The notes: a model not told the origin generated them from the sequence alone. Shown: positions 7,389 through 16,608, counted from the stretch's first letter. The stretch is DNA of 41,725 nucleotides from Pseudomonadota bacterium (GCA_039028155.1 JBCCIS010000045.1:1-41725); one strand, 5' to 3'. Numbers and translations are program-made.

Positions 7389-10300
7389 CTATTGGGTGTT
7401 GGGCCGGTTGTGCTCGCTTGCCGGTTGGGGCGGCAGCCAACGCGCGATGGCCGCCAACAACTCCGGCTTCCGCACCGGTTTGGCTAGATGGTCGGACATG
7501 CCGGCCTCCAGATAACGCGCTCTGTCGCCCCGCAGCGCATCGGCTGTCAGCGCGATAATCGGGATATCGGCGAAGCTGTTGCCCAGGCGGCGCATCCGCC
7601 GGGTCGCTTCGATACCATCCATTTCCGGCATGCTGGAATCCATCAAGACGAGGTCGTAGGGCTGCTTGCGTGCGGCATCCAGCGCTTCCAGGCCGTTATT
7701 GGCGATATCGACGCGATAACCGGCTGATTCGAGAATCTTGACCGTCACCATTTGGTTGACCCGGTTGTCTTCGGCCAACAGGAGGCGGCGTCCCTTGCCG
7801 GGCTGTGCGGTGTCGCTTGCCTTGGCTTGTGATCGCGCTTGTTTGGTGGCGGCACTGTCGGTGCCCAGAATGGCGGGAACCAAATCGCGCTGATGAACGG
7901 GTACCTGGACAAAGCCATCGGCGCCGTCTTGCGACGAGACGTTGACGCCGATGGGCACCGCGCTGACGAGCCGAGCGCTGTCATGATCCGTCATGGCGCT
8001 GACGCGCCGCACCTCGCCGGCGACGTCGGCGTTGGCGGCAAGGTGACCGATCAGGATGGCGCTGTGGCCGCTACCTCCCATACCGATCTTGTCGACGGTC
8101 CCGGACCGCGCCACGTCGACGCTGGCGCCTGCCGTTCCGAGCTGGCGTTTGATCAGCGCACTGCCGACGTCGGTGTCGTCAATCAGCAGCACCTGCCACT
8201 CGGCAAGTGGCTTGTCCTTTGGTGATGAAGCGCCAGCGACCGTGTCGAACTTGGCGGTGAACCAGAACGTCGAACCTTTCTGTGGCGTCGAATCAAAACC
8301 GATATCGCCGTGCATCATACTGACCAGGCGTTGCGATATCGCCAACCCCAGCCCGGTACCGCCGCGCGAGCGTCCGGAGGACGGATCGATTTGGGTGAAC
8401 ATGTCGAACAGGCGTTCGCGCGCGTCATCGGGAATACCGATGCCGGTGTCGGCGACGGTAAACCGCAGCATGCGGCTAGCGCCATCGCCGCCATTGCAGG
8501 TCGACACATCCACGGTTACGCCGCCACTCTCGGTGAACTTTAGCGCGTTGCCGAGCAGGTTGAGCAGGATTTGACGAACCCTGCCCGCATCACCCGACAG
8601 CATCGCCGGGACGTCGGCGGCGACATGCGCGCCGATCACCAGGTCTTTTGCCGATGCGATGGGATAGAGCAGGTCAATGACGCTGGTGACCGTATCCTCC
8701 AGCTCGAACGCGGCAATCTCCAAATCCATCTTGCCGGCTTCGATCTTGGACAGGTCGAGGATGTCGTTGATGATCGTCAGCAGCGCTTCGGCCGACTGGC
8801 GCATGTTGCTGACGTAACGCGCGTGTTCGCGGTCGAGGTCGGCCTCCGATAACAAGTTCGCCATGCCCAGAATACCATTCATGGGCGTGCGGATTTCGTG
8901 GCTCATGGTCGCCAGGAAACGCGACTTCGCGTCATTCGCCGCCTCGGCCTGCTCTTTCAAATCGCGCAATGTCTGCTCGATCTGCTTGCGTGCGGTTATG
9001 TCCTGGATGGTCGAGATCTCCCGGTTTGTTCGCCGGCCGTCCTGCTCCAGGCGATGCACGACCTCGTTCACATAACAAACTTGCCCGTCGGGACGGATCA
9101 TCCGGTATTCGATGTCGAGGGGCTTACCGGTTGCTTCACCGCGTCGATAGGCTGCGGCCACATAGTCGCGATCGTCGGGATGTACATACAGACGAAGTTC
9201 GTCCTCCCACGGTAGCAGCATGTCTTCGCGCTCGACGCCGACGATTTCGGCGGCGACATCGGAGCAGTCCACCGCCCGGTCGAGGTCGAGGTCGTAGATC
9301 ACATGGCCGACCCGTGCGACGCTTTGCGCGACGGCCAGAACCGTCCGTTGTTCCTCAAGGTCCCGCTGGGTCCGACGGATATCGGTCAGGTCGAGAACCG
9401 CGCCGATGCCTCGCTGCGCGGTCTCACCGTCGCCAGCGATCGTCTCGCCCATTTCACGAACCCACCTGACCTCGCCGTTGGGTCTGACGATGCGATACTC
9501 CAGGTCATAGGGTTCGCGCGACACCTGCGCAGCTTCGATAACGTCCTTCGCGTGGTCGCGGTCGTCGGGATGGGCAAGCGAATACTCGGTGCCGTCGTAA
9601 GAAAGCAATTCGTCTTCGGACCGACCGTAAATCTCGGCGAACTCTGGCGACACGTGAACGAAGCGGTTCGCGACGTCATCGAAGACGAACGTGCCCATCT
9701 GGGCGATGCGCTGGGCCGTCGCCAGTATCATGGCCGTCTCTCGAAGCTGTTCAGCCGCTTCGCGATCCCGTGTCACGTCGATGACCGCGCTGACGATGCG
9801 CGCCGGTTTGCCCGGACCGGCATCCAGAACCGCGCTGATATCGCGAACGTGAACGTGGCGCCCATCCTTGCAGATCAGCCGATACTCGACCTCGCCCTGG
9901 GAGCCCTCTGCGACAATTCGGTCAAATGTCCGCATGACGTCGTCGACATCGTCTTCATGCACGACCGTCGCGAAACCCTTTCCGAAGGCGTTGAGTTCGT
10001 CGACCGTATAACCGGCTATCTCCATCATGCTCTTCGACACATACGTAAAGCGGTCGCTTTCGAGGTCGTAAACGTAGTGGCCGAAACGGGCCACTTGCTG
10101 CGCAAAGGCCAAGGTAAGGCGGTTGTCTTGCAGCTCCTGTTCGGCGACGCGAATGTCGGTCAAGTCGATTAGGGTACCGATCGATCGCGCCGTCGCCTGA
10201 CCGTCTTTGATGACGTATTCGCCGGATTCGCGAACGTGGCGCACCTCGCCGTCGGGACGAAGAAGGCGGAACTCGATCGTATAGGGGCGCCGTTCGTCGG

Positions 10301-11204
10301 CGGCGGCTTGAAACTCGAGGGTGACAGCGTTGCGATCGTCGGGATGCACGAGCGACATGGTGTGTTGCCACGGTGCCATGGCTTCGTCCGGTGAAACACC
10401 GGCGATGTCGACATAGGCGTCTGAGCATGACACGACGCGGTCAAGATCGTCATCGTAGACGTAGTGACCGAACCGGGCGATGCGCTGCGCTGTTGCCAGA
10501 ACGGTTTGGTTTTCACTCAGCGCCGCTTCGCGCTCCTGAAAATCCGTGATGTCCATGATGGAGCCGATCGAACGGTCGGTTGTTTTGCCGTCGCGCGTCA
10601 GATAGCGGCTGGACTCACGCACATAACGAACCGTCCCGTCGGGATGAACGACGCGAAAGTCGATGTTGTAGGGCTCACGGGTCTCGACGAACCGCTCGAA
10701 CACCTTGTCCATCCGGTCGCGATCGTCGGGGTGTACGAAGGACAGGTCGTCGTCCCATGCTAGCGGCAGGGTTTCGCGCGTGTAGCCATGGATCTTGGCG
10801 AACTCGTCGGATACTTCTTCGTAGCGCTCCGTCTTTTCGTTGAATGTGTAGTAACCGACGCCGGCAAGCTCGGCGGCGTCTTGGAGCAGCGCGTTGGCCT
10901 CGGCGAGCCGGCGCTTGTCCGCATAATGAATGTCGAGACGGCGGGCCAGGATGATGACGACGGCGAAGGTCGCGATGGCCGCGAGCAGGGCGGCGACGTC
11001 GCCGGCGATCATCCAGTCGAGCCAAACCGAAAGATTGGTCTGGAACTGGGATTGCAGCAGGTGGACAACGGACTGCAGCGTAACGAAGCCGATCAGCGCG
11101 AACAGCGCCGACGTCAGAAGGCTGCGGTGCCGCCACACGATAACGCCGGCCACCGCAAGGGAAGCGAGCAACAGGGCTGTGGAGACAATCAGAAAGCCGC
11201 TCAT
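7389..11204 (-). CDS. Membrane hybrid sensor histidine kinase with five PAS domains
   Basis: 1271 residues. Three membrane helices lie at about 4-24, 29-51 and 65-88, with no large periplasmic loop. Five PAS/PAC units follow at about 105-222, 231-352, 361-481, 491-611 and 621-739; equivalent residues recur every 129 positions. HisKA covers about 758-825 with phospho-acceptor H769 in FLATMSHEIRTPMNGI. The HATPase domain covers about 870-987 with N886, DTGIGIP and GGTGLGL. A pseudo-receiver (about 1003-1115) keeps the DD pair at 1009-1010 but reads ILIGH where the aspartate should be. A canonical receiver (about 1138-1257) has E1145, D1146, D1189 and K1242. It probably passes phosphate to the adjacent Hpt protein. 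The signal is unknown; the PAS units show no obvious haem-binding motif. Confidence 0.95.
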   Translation of the reverse strand: MSGFLIVSTALLLASLAVAGVIVWRHRSLLTSALFALIGFVTLQSVVHLLQSQFQTNLSVWLDWMIAGDVAALLAAIATFAVVIILARRLDIHYADKRRLAEANALLQDAAELAGVGYYTFNEKTERYEEVSDEFAKIHGYTRETLPLAWDDDLSFVHPDDRDRMDKVFERFVETREPYNIDFRVVHPDGTVRYVRESSRYLTRDGKTTDRSIGSIMDITDFQEREAALSENQTVLATAQRIARFGHYVYDDDLDRVVSCSDAYVDIAGVSPDEAMAPWQHTMSLVHPDDRNAVTLEFQAAADERRPYTIEFRLLRPDGEVRHVRESGEYVIKDGQATARSIGTLIDLTDIRVAEQELQDNRLTLAFAQQVARFGHYVYDLESDRFTYVSKSMMEIAGYTVDELNAFGKGFATVVHEDDVDDVMRTFDRIVAEGSQGEVEYRLICKDGRHVHVRDISAVLDAGPGKPARIVSAVIDVTRDREAAEQLRETAMILATAQRIAQMGTFVFDDVANRFVHVSPEFAEIYGRSEDELLSYDGTEYSLAHPDDRDHAKDVIEAAQVSREPYDLEYRIVRPNGEVRWVREMGETIAGDGETAQRGIGAVLDLTDIRRTQRDLEEQRTVLAVAQSVARVGHVIYDLDLDRAVDCSDVAAEIVGVEREDMLLPWEDELRLYVHPDDRDYVAAAYRRGEATGKPLDIEYRMIRPDGQVCYVNEVVHRLEQDGRRTNREISTIQDITARKQIEQTLRDLKEQAEAANDAKSRFLATMSHEIRTPMNGILGMANLLSEADLDREHARYVSNMRQSAEALLTIINDILDLSKIEAGKMDLEIAAFELEDTVTSVIDLLYPIASAKDLVIGAHVAADVPAMLSGDAGRVRQILLNLLGNALKFTESGGVTVDVSTCNGGDGASRMLRFTVADTGIGIPDDARERLFDMFTQIDPSSGRSRGGTGLGLAISQRLVSMMHGDIGFDSTPQKGSTFWFTAKFDTVAGASSPKDKPLAEWQVLLIDDTDVGSALIKRQLGTAGASVDVARSGTVDKIGMGGSGHSAILIGHLAANADVAGEVRRVSAMTDHDSARLVSAVPIGVNVSSQDGADGFVQVPVHQRDLVPAILGTDSAATKQARSQAKASDTAQPGKGRRLLLAEDNRVNQMVTVKILESAGYRVDIANNGLEALDAARKQPYDLVLMDSSMPEMDGIEATRRMRRLGNSFADIPIIALTADALRGDRARYLEAGMSDHLAKPVRKPELLAAIARWLPPQPASEHNRPNTQ

Positions 11205-11335
11205 GACGCCTTTCTAGCCACAAGCATCGCCCGTGTGAGGTTGCAAACCAAGGCGAACCATGATGCCTCAGATTACTATCTTTTGGTGTAGGTGAACAGG
11301 ATTTGCGCCCTGATCATGCGCTGCCCGCCGCGCCC

Positions 11336-11366
11336 GCGCGCCTGGGCCCGTTAGGGCCCTGCGCGC
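11336..11366. terminator. GC-rich hairpin between kinase and small ORF
   Basis: GCGCGC-CT-GGGCCC (11336-11349), loop GTTA, GGGCCC-T-GCGCGC (11354-11366). The two 6-bp stems are perfect with a small internal bulge. It follows the 40-codon minus-strand ORF by about 20 bases. There is no U-tract, so factor-dependent termination or 3'-end protection is more likely than classic intrinsic termination. Confidence 0.5.
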
Positions 11367-11385
11367 CGGTAGCGTCAATTCGGGC

Positions 11386-11508
11386 TCAGTAGAGCTGCAG
11401 CACAAAAGCGCCGACGGCCATGAAGGGGCTCGACATGACGAGGCCCGCGGCCACGACGGTCGCCGTTCCGGCTACTTGACGCACGCTGTATGTGTTGATC
11501 TTGGTCAT
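11386..11508 (-). CDS. 40-residue small membrane protein
   Basis: ATG at 11508 on the minus strand is preceded by AGGGGGA with about 6 nt spacing, one of the best ribosome sites in the window. The product begins MTKINTYSVRQVAGTATVVA and continues with a hydrophobic stretch to the end (residues about 13-38), so it is a single-helix peptide. A TGTGGGC/GCCCACA inverted repeat (11521-11540) sits in its probable leader. It is divergent from the FNR-controlled hemerythrin gene. I do not recognise it. It could accompany the micro-oxic respiratory genes, but this rests on position only. Confidence 0.6.
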   Translation of the reverse strand: MTKINTYSVRQVAGTATVVAAGLVMSSPFMAVGAFVLQLY

Positions 11509-11590
11509 CTTGTTTCCCCCTGTGGGCCATGGCGCCCACATCCATAGAAAGCATGTGGCGCGCGCATGGTTGGGATGCGACCTCGTTTGC

Positions 11591-11606
11591 TGTGACACCG
11601 GTCACG
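11591..11606. promoter_or_regulatory. CRP-like palindrome TGTGA-N6-TCAC
   Basis: TGTGACACCGGTCACG matches the CRP consensus TGTGA-N6-TCACA at all but the last base. It lies about 90 bases upstream of the 40-codon ORF and 39 bases from the FNR box of the hemerythrin gene. Which CRP/FNR-family regulator would bind it, and which gene it serves, cannot be told from sequence. Confidence 0.45.
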
Positions 11607-11644
11607 TTCGGTCCTGTTCGCCCTGAACTGGTCCTCACGCGCGC

Positions 11645-11658
11645 TTGACTCAGGTCAA
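11645..11658 (+). promoter_or_regulatory. FNR box upstream of hemerythrin-FNT operon
   Basis: TTGACTCAGGTCAA has perfect TTGAC/GTCAA half sites with the 4-base spacing of FNR/FixK boxes. Its centre is 11651.5. A CATGCT hexamer (11682-11687) lies about 33 bases downstream, the spacing expected for a class II site at -41.5, giving a start near 11693. The local regulator FnrL keeps the E-x-x-S-R recognition helix that reads TTGA. Confidence 0.82.
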
Positions 11659-11716
11659 TGCGCCGACCGCCGCGCCGGCGTCATGCTTTCCGGGCAAGAC
11701 GGTAGGGGGACATCAG

Positions 11717-12274
11717 ATGGTCCGAACCACCGACAAACTGGCCCCCAGCCCCGAAGGGCTTGGCGTGCTGCGGATATCGGATCCCATAGAATTTCTATAT
11801 GGCGAGCATGACCGCCAACTGGTGATCTGTGCGGCCTTGGATCACTTGGCCTCCGAGCCGGGGGCACCAGACGCGCGCGAAACCGCCGAACTTATTCTCA
11901 ACTATGCCGATATCGACATGCCGCTTCATTTGCGTGATGAGGAAGAAGACCTGTTTCCACGCCTTCTGGAGCGCTGCGAGCCCGAGGACGGCCTTGAGAA
12001 CCTTGTTGATCAGCTTGAACACGAGCATGAGACCGACAGTGTGCTCTACCAGCGCTTCAAGGACGCTCTTCACGCCATCGCGAACGGTCGCCTTCTTGAC
12101 CATGCCGACGTGTTCAAGAGCGATGCGGAAGCGTTTGCCACGCTGCAGCGACGCCATCTCAACTGGGAAAACGGCACGGTCTTGCCCCTGGCGCGTCAGC
12201 GGCTGACCCCGGAGGATCTGGAGGAGATGCGGGTCTCCATGGCCGCGCGACGCCACGGGACAACGGTCGACTGA
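11717..12274 (+). CDS. Hemerythrin-like (HHE) di-iron protein
   Basis: Start ATG 11717 follows AGGGGGA (11704-11710); 185 residues. The histidine/acidic pattern of bacterial hemerythrins is visible: H31 in LYGEHDRQ, H71 and E75-E76 in PLHLRDEEEDLFP, H102/H104 in LEHEHE, and H147 with E151 in RRHLNWEN. It is a four-helix bundle expected to bind O2, NO or iron through a di-iron site. It is the first gene behind an FNR box and its stop is one base from the FNT start, so the two form an operon induced at low oxygen. Oxygen or NO sensing/detoxification is the likely role; a repair-type RIC function cannot be excluded. Confidence 0.85.
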   Translation: MVRTTDKLAPSPEGLGVLRISDPIEFLYGEHDRQLVICAALDHLASEPGAPDARETAELILNYADIDMPLHLRDEEEDLFPRLLERCEPEDGLENLVDQLEHEHETDSVLYQRFKDALHAIANGRLLDHADVFKSDAEAFATLQRRHLNWENGTVLPLARQRLTPEDLEEMRVSMAARRHGTTVD

Positions 12275-12275
12275 C

Positions 12276-13202
12276 ATGAAAGAGGGCGGTCAACCCGACC
12301 GGGCGCCAAAGGCGGCCGTGACACTCGACGCCCTGCTGCCGTCCGCCATCGCCCGAAAGGCCGAGGACGTCGGCGTTGCCAAGGCGGGCATGGACGCCCT
12401 GTCGCTGCTGGTTTTGGCGATTCTGGCCGGCGCCTTTATCGGTCTGGGGGCCATGGCAGCCACCATCATGTGGACCGGTGTCGCGCCGGATCTATCGTTC
12501 GGCGTTGCGCGGATGCTGGGTGGCCTCGTCTTCGCGCTGGGCCTCATCCTGGTGGTCTTGGGCGGCGCGGAGCTTTTCACCGGCAACAATCTGATGGTGA
12601 TCGCGGCGGCCAGCCGCCGGATCGGCCTTGGCGCCCTGCTTCGCGCATGGACGATCGTCTTTATCGGCAACATGATCGGCGCCATCGGGACGGCCGTTCT
12701 GGTGTTCCTGGCCGGTCAGCACACGCTGGCCGACGGCGGTGTCGGCCAGACCATGCTGGCGATCGGCAACGCCAAGGCTGAACTGCCGTTCGCCCAGGCC
12801 TTCTTTCTGGGCATTCTGTGCAACGTGCTGGTCTGCTTGGCGGTCTGGCTGTGCTACGGCGCCCATACGACGACCGACAAGCTGCTGGCGATCCTGTTTC
12901 CGATCGCCGCATTCGTCGCGGCGGGTTTCGAGCATTCGGTCGCCAACATGTACTTCATCCCGCTCGCCATGATCGTCAAAACCGTTGCTGGGGATGCCTT
13001 TTGGGCCCAGATCGGCGCGGCACCGGACGCCTTTCCCGCTGTCTCCGTGGTCGGGCTGATGCGCAACCTGGTACCGGTCACCCTTGGAAACATCCTGGGC
13101 GGCGGGGTCCTGGTCGGGTTGGTCTACTGGTTCGTCTATCTCAGACGTGCAGGGCCGGTTGATTCAGATCAATGCTGCATCTGCGAACGAACCGGAAAAT
13201 GA
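12276..13202 (+). CDS. Formate/nitrite transporter (FNT) family channel
   Basis: 308 residues with six predicted membrane helices between about 40 and 290. Family features include the first-helix AGAFIGLGAMA, the GGAELFTGNNL segment after helix 2, LGILCNVLVCLAVW in the middle, and GFEHSVANMYFIPLA near helix 5, which carries the FNT central histidine. The family moves formate, nitrite or hydrosulfide. FNR control and a hemerythrin partner favour nitrite or formate under micro-oxic conditions, but no formate lyase or nitrite reductase gene is in the window. The last codons overlap the FNR box of the cco operon. Confidence 0.93.
   Translation: MKEGGQPDRAPKAAVTLDALLPSAIARKAEDVGVAKAGMDALSLLVLAILAGAFIGLGAMAATIMWTGVAPDLSFGVARMLGGLVFALGLILVVLGGAELFTGNNLMVIAAASRRIGLGALLRAWTIVFIGNMIGAIGTAVLVFLAGQHTLADGGVGQTMLAIGNAKAELPFAQAFFLGILCNVLVCLAVWLCYGAHTTTDKLLAILFPIAAFVAAGFEHSVANMYFIPLAMIVKTVAGDAFWAQIGAAPDAFPAVSVVGLMRNLVPVTLGNILGGGVLVGLVYWFVYLRRAGPVDSDQCCICERTGK
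13159..13172 (+). promoter_or_regulatory. FNR box of the cco operon, inside the FNT gene
   Basis: TTGATTCAGATCAA is a perfect TTGAT-N4-ATCAA FNR site. It lies within the last 15 codons of the FNT reading frame. Its centre is 13165.5; the -10 position 32 bases on is a weak GAAAAT (13195-13200), predicting a start near 13207 and a leader of about 78 nt before ccoN. Confidence 0.85.
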
Positions 13203-13284
13203 CAGCCGAATCCTGACGAGGCGGCCATTTCTGGGAAGGCCGGCCAACAACATGGCGTGTCAATTCCGCTGGGGGGAATGACGA

Positions 13285-14766
13285 ATGGCCGAGACAGCGC
13301 TGGCCGGCGATACCGCCGTTTCCAAAGACACCGTGACCTATAACGATGCGGTCATACGCCGGTTCGCCATCGCGACCATGGTCTGGGGTGTCGTGGCGTT
13401 TCTGGCAGGCGTCTACATCGCGCTGCAATTGGCGTTTCCGATTTTCAACCTGGATCTGCCGTGGACGACCTTCGGACGGCTCAGGCCGGTCCATACCTCC
13501 GCCGCGATCTTTGCCTTCGGTGGTAACGCGCTCTTCGCCACGTCGCTCTACTGCGTGCAGCGGACCTGCCGGACATCACTGTTCGGCGGCGCGCACGCGG
13601 GCAATTTCCTGTTCTGGGGCTACAACTTCTTCATCGTCATCGCGGCCTGGGGCTACGTCACCGGCGTGACGCAAAGCCGCGAGTACGCCGAACCCGAATG
13701 GATGGCGGATCTGTGGCTGACCGTGGTTTGGGTCGTCTACCTGGTTGTCTTTGTCGGCACGATCATGAAGCGGCGCGAGCCGCACATTTATGTCGCCAAC
13801 TGGTTCTTCCTGGCCTTCATCGTCACCGTGGCGATGTTGCACATCGTCAACAACCTGGCGATCCCCGTCGACTGGACGGGTGCGAAGAGCTATTCGCTGT
13901 TCTCTGGCGTCCAGGACGCGCTGACCCAGTGGTGGTACGCCCATAACGCGGTGGGCTTTTTCCTGACCGCGGGCTTCCTGGGCATCATGTACTACTTCGT
14001 GCCCAAGCAGGCGGAGCGGCCGGTCTATTCCTACCGGCTCTCCATCGTTCACTTTTGGTCGCTGATCTTCCTCTATATCTGGGCCGGGCCCCATCACCTG
14101 CATTACACGTCGCTGCCCGACTGGGCGCAGACGCTGGGCATGACGTTCTCAGTGATGCTGTGGATGCCGTCATGGGGCGGCATGATCAACGGCATCATGA
14201 CGCTGTCGGGCGCGTGGTACAAACTCAGGACCGATCCGGTTCTGCGCATGATGGTGGTCTCGATCGGCTTCTACGGTATGTCGACTTTCGAGGGCCCGGT
14301 CATGTCGATCAAGGCGGTCAATGCCTTGAGCCACTACACCGACTGGACCATCGGCCACGTGCATTCCGGCGCGCTGGGTTGGGTCGCCTATATCAGCTTC
14401 GGCGCGATCTACTATCTGTTTCCGAAACTGTGGGGGCGCGAGCGACTCTATTCGCTGAAGCTGGTGAACTGGCACTTCTGGATTTCGACCGTCGGCATCC
14501 TGCTTTACATCATCGCGATGTGGATCTCCGGCATCATGCAGGGCCTGATGTGGCGGACCTACGATACGCTGGGTTTCCTTCAGTACTCTTTCGTCGAAAC
14601 CGTCGTCGCCATGCACCCGTTCTATGTCGTGCGCGCGATGGGCGGCGCCCTGTTCCTGATCGGTGCATTGATCATGGTTTACAATCTGTGGCGCACGGTG
14701 CGCGGTGACGTTCGTGATGAAGCGGTCGCCAGACCGCCGCAAGCCGCCACGCAGCCGGCGGAATAG
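13285..14766 (+). CDS. ccoN: cbb3-type cytochrome c oxidase subunit I
   Basis: 493 residues, about 12 membrane helices. Haem and CuB ligands are visible: [15 protein letters not shown] near residue 72, [11 protein letters not shown] near 220, [10 protein letters not shown] near 270, and [14 protein letters not shown] near 355. The tyrosine of [13 protein letters not shown] is the helix VII residue that cross-links to histidine in cbb3 enzymes. It reduces O2 to water with high affinity and pumps protons. First gene of ccoNOQP, with GGGGGGA before the ATG and an FNR box upstream. Confidence 0.98.
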   Translation: MAETALAGDTAVSKDTVTYNDAVIRRFAIATMVWGVVAFLAGVYIALQLAFPIFNLDLPWTTFGRLRPVHTSAAIFAFGGNALFATSLYCVQRTCRTSLFGGAHAGNFLFWGYNFFIVIAAWGYVTGVTQSREYAEPEWMADLWLTVVWVVYLVVFVGTIMKRREPHIYVANWFFLAFIVTVAMLHIVNNLAIPVDWTGAKSYSLFSGVQDALTQWWYAHNAVGFFLTAGFLGIMYYFVPKQAERPVYSYRLSIVHFWSLIFLYIWAGPHHLHYTSLPDWAQTLGMTFSVMLWMPSWGGMINGIMTLSGAWYKLRTDPVLRMMVVSIGFYGMSTFEGPVMSIKAVNALSHYTDWTIGHVHSGALGWVAYISFGAIYYLFPKLWGRERLYSLKLVNWHFWISTVGILLYIIAMWISGIMQGLMWRTYDTLGFLQYSFVETVVAMHPFYVVRAMGGALFLIGALIMVYNLWRTVRGDVRDEAVARPPQAATQPAE

Positions 14767-14777
14767 GGGACGGAACC

Positions 14778-15512
14778 ATGGCCTCGTTCATCAAACATGA
14801 CCGCATCGAACGCAACGTCACGCTGATGATGGTTCTGACCCTGATCACCGTTGCCATCGGCGGCCTGGTGGAGATCGTGCCGCTCTATGTGGTCGACACG
14901 ACGATCGAGCGTGTCGAAGGCGTTAGACCCTATTCGCCCTTGGAGCAGCGCGGCCGCGACATCTACATCCGCGAAGGCTGCTATGTCTGCCATAGCCAGC
15001 AGATCCGCCCGTTCCGCGACGAGGTCGAGCGTTATGGCCACTACAGCCTGGCGGCCGAGAGCATGTATGACCATCCGTTCCAGTGGGGCTCCAAGCGCAC
15101 GGGCCCGGACCTGGCGCGGGTCGGTGGCAAATTCTCCAACGAATGGCACGTCGCGCATTTCCTGAACCCGCGCGAGATCGTGCCGGAATCGATCATGCCG
15201 GGTTATGCGTTCCTCGCCGATCGCAAGTTGGAGACTGAGGATATCGTCGCGCGTTTGGATGCGCTGATCGCGGTCGGCGTGCCTTATGACGAGATGATGG
15301 TCGAGAACGCTTATGCCGATCTGGTGGCCCAGGCCGACCCCGATGCGGATCACAGCGGTCTTCTGGAGCGTTACCCCAACGCCATGGTCGGTGATTTCGA
15401 CGGCAATGATCGTGAGCTCACCGAGCTCGACGCACTGATTGCGTACATGCAGATCCTCGGCCGCATGGTCGACTTCGCCGACATCGATGCCGGCGATGTG
15501 GTGCAGCAATAG
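14778..15512 (+). CDS. ccoO: cbb3-type oxidase subunit II (monohaem cytochrome c)
   Basis: 244 residues. One N-terminal membrane anchor (about 13-38) is followed by a periplasmic domain with a single CxxCH haem site, CYVCH at residues 68-72, in the CcoO context [21 protein letters not shown]. The distal methionine is probably in the PESIMPGY segment. It passes electrons from CcoP to CcoN. It starts 11 bases after ccoN behind GGACGGA. Confidence 0.97.
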   Translation: MASFIKHDRIERNVTLMMVLTLITVAIGGLVEIVPLYVVDTTIERVEGVRPYSPLEQRGRDIYIREGCYVCHSQQIRPFRDEVERYGHYSLAAESMYDHPFQWGSKRTGPDLARVGGKFSNEWHVAHFLNPREIVPESIMPGYAFLADRKLETEDIVARLDALIAVGVPYDEMMVENAYADLVAQADPDADHSGLLERYPNAMVGDFDGNDRELTELDALIAYMQILGRMVDFADIDAGDVVQQ

Positions 15513-15520
15513 GTGCTGTG

Positions 15521-15682
15521 ATGTCGCTCCAGGAAATCTCGGATATCGCGCGTGAACTCTGGGTCGTTTGGCTGATCGTGCTGTTCGTCGGCATCATCAT
15601 TTGGGCCTACCGGCCGCGCAGCAAAAAGAGTTTTGAGGAACAGGGCAAGATCCCGTTCAAAGACGACAACGGGGAGGCTTGA
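15521..15682 (+). CDS. ccoQ: cbb3-type oxidase subunit IV / CcoQ
   Basis: 53 residues, beginning MSLQEISDIARELWVVWLIV, with one membrane helix at about 13-29 and a basic/acidic cytoplasmic tail (YRPRSKKSFEEQGKIPFKDD). Size, composition and position between ccoO and ccoP identify it. CcoQ stabilises the complex. The next start lies four bases after its stop. Confidence 0.95.
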   Translation: MSLQEISDIARELWVVWLIVLFVGIIIWAYRPRSKKSFEEQGKIPFKDDNGEA

Positions 15683-15686
15683 GCCG

Positions 15687-16538
15687 ATGCCGACCAAGAT
15701 CGAAAAGGATGCTGTCACCGGCCAGGATACGACCGGCCACGAATGGGACGGCATCAAGGAACTGAACAACCCGTTGCCGAAGTGGTGGCTCTACATTCTG
15801 TGGGCGACCGTCATCTGGTCGATCGGCTATTACTTCTGGTCGTCGCCGATCCCCGGTGTCGAAGGTTTTCAGGAACCGGCGCGCGAGCGTTTGGAACAGA
15901 CCATGGCGACGGCGCGGGAACAGCAGTCTGTATTCTTGGAGAAGATTGCGGCGGCTCAGCTCGAAGAAATTCGTGACGATCCCGAACTCTTGAACTTCGC
16001 CATGGCCGGCGGCGGTTCGGCGTTCGCCGACAACTGCGCGCCCTGCCACGGTCAAGGCGGCGCCGGCGCGCCGGGTTTCCCGACGCTGGCCGACGACGCC
16101 TGGATCTGGGGCGGAACGCTCGAGGCGATCCATGAGACGATCCTGCACGGCGTCAGAACCGACGACATCCAGTCGCGCTACTCCGAGATGATGGCGTTCG
16201 GCGACGGCATCCTGGACCGGTCCCAGGTCTCCGATGTCGCCGACTACGTGCTGTCGCTGAGCGGACAGTCTGTCGACCGCGATGCCGCGGCGCGTGGTGA
16301 GGTGCTGTTCGAAGAAAACTGTGTTGCCTGCCATGCCGAGGGCGGGGTCGGCGATATGGAACAGGGCGCGCCTGCGCTCAACAACCAAGTCTGGCTCTAT
16401 GGTGGCACGAAAGCCGATATCGAAGCCCAGATCTGGCGGCCGCAGCACGGCGTGATGCCGGGATGGGTCGATCGCTTGGACCCGGAGACCATCAAAATGC
16501 TGACGGTCTATGTGCACACGCTGGGCGGCGGCCAGTAG
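15687..16538 (+). CDS. ccoP: cbb3-type oxidase subunit III (dihaem cytochrome c)
   Basis: I set the start at ATG 15687, 9 nt after GGGGAGG; 283 residues. The N-terminus has ELNNPLPKWWLYILWATVIW, the typical CcoP membrane anchor (about 33-52). Two cytochrome c sites follow: CAPCH at 117-121 and CVACH at 212-216. It accepts electrons from the bc1 complex or soluble cytochrome c and feeds CcoO. Confidence 0.97.
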   Translation: MPTKIEKDAVTGQDTTGHEWDGIKELNNPLPKWWLYILWATVIWSIGYYFWSSPIPGVEGFQEPARERLEQTMATAREQQSVFLEKIAAAQLEEIRDDPELLNFAMAGGGSAFADNCAPCHGQGGAGAPGFPTLADDAWIWGGTLEAIHETILHGVRTDDIQSRYSEMMAFGDGILDRSQVSDVADYVLSLSGQSVDRDAAARGEVLFEENCVACHAEGGVGDMEQGAPALNNQVWLYGGTKADIEAQIWRPQHGVMPGWVDRLDPETIKMLTVYVHTLGGGQ

Positions 16539-16575
16539 GACAGTACGGTAAGGCGATACAACAAGACGATAGACC

Positions 16576-16608
16576 ACGGTCGCGCGCCGCTAAGAAGCGC
16601 GTCACCGT
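16576..16608. other. Imperfect hairpin between ccoP and ccoG
   Basis: ACGGTCGCGCGC (16576-16587) pairs with GCGCGTCACCGT (16597-16608) with two mismatches and a 9-base loop. It lies in the 105-base gap separating the structural genes from the assembly genes and could attenuate or protect the ccoNOQP message. There is no U-tract. Confidence 0.4.

Noticed and set aside
9303-10172. 289-codon plus-strand frame inside the PAS kinase
   Set aside because: It is antisense to the PAS repeats and repeats with them; no motif and no ribosome site.
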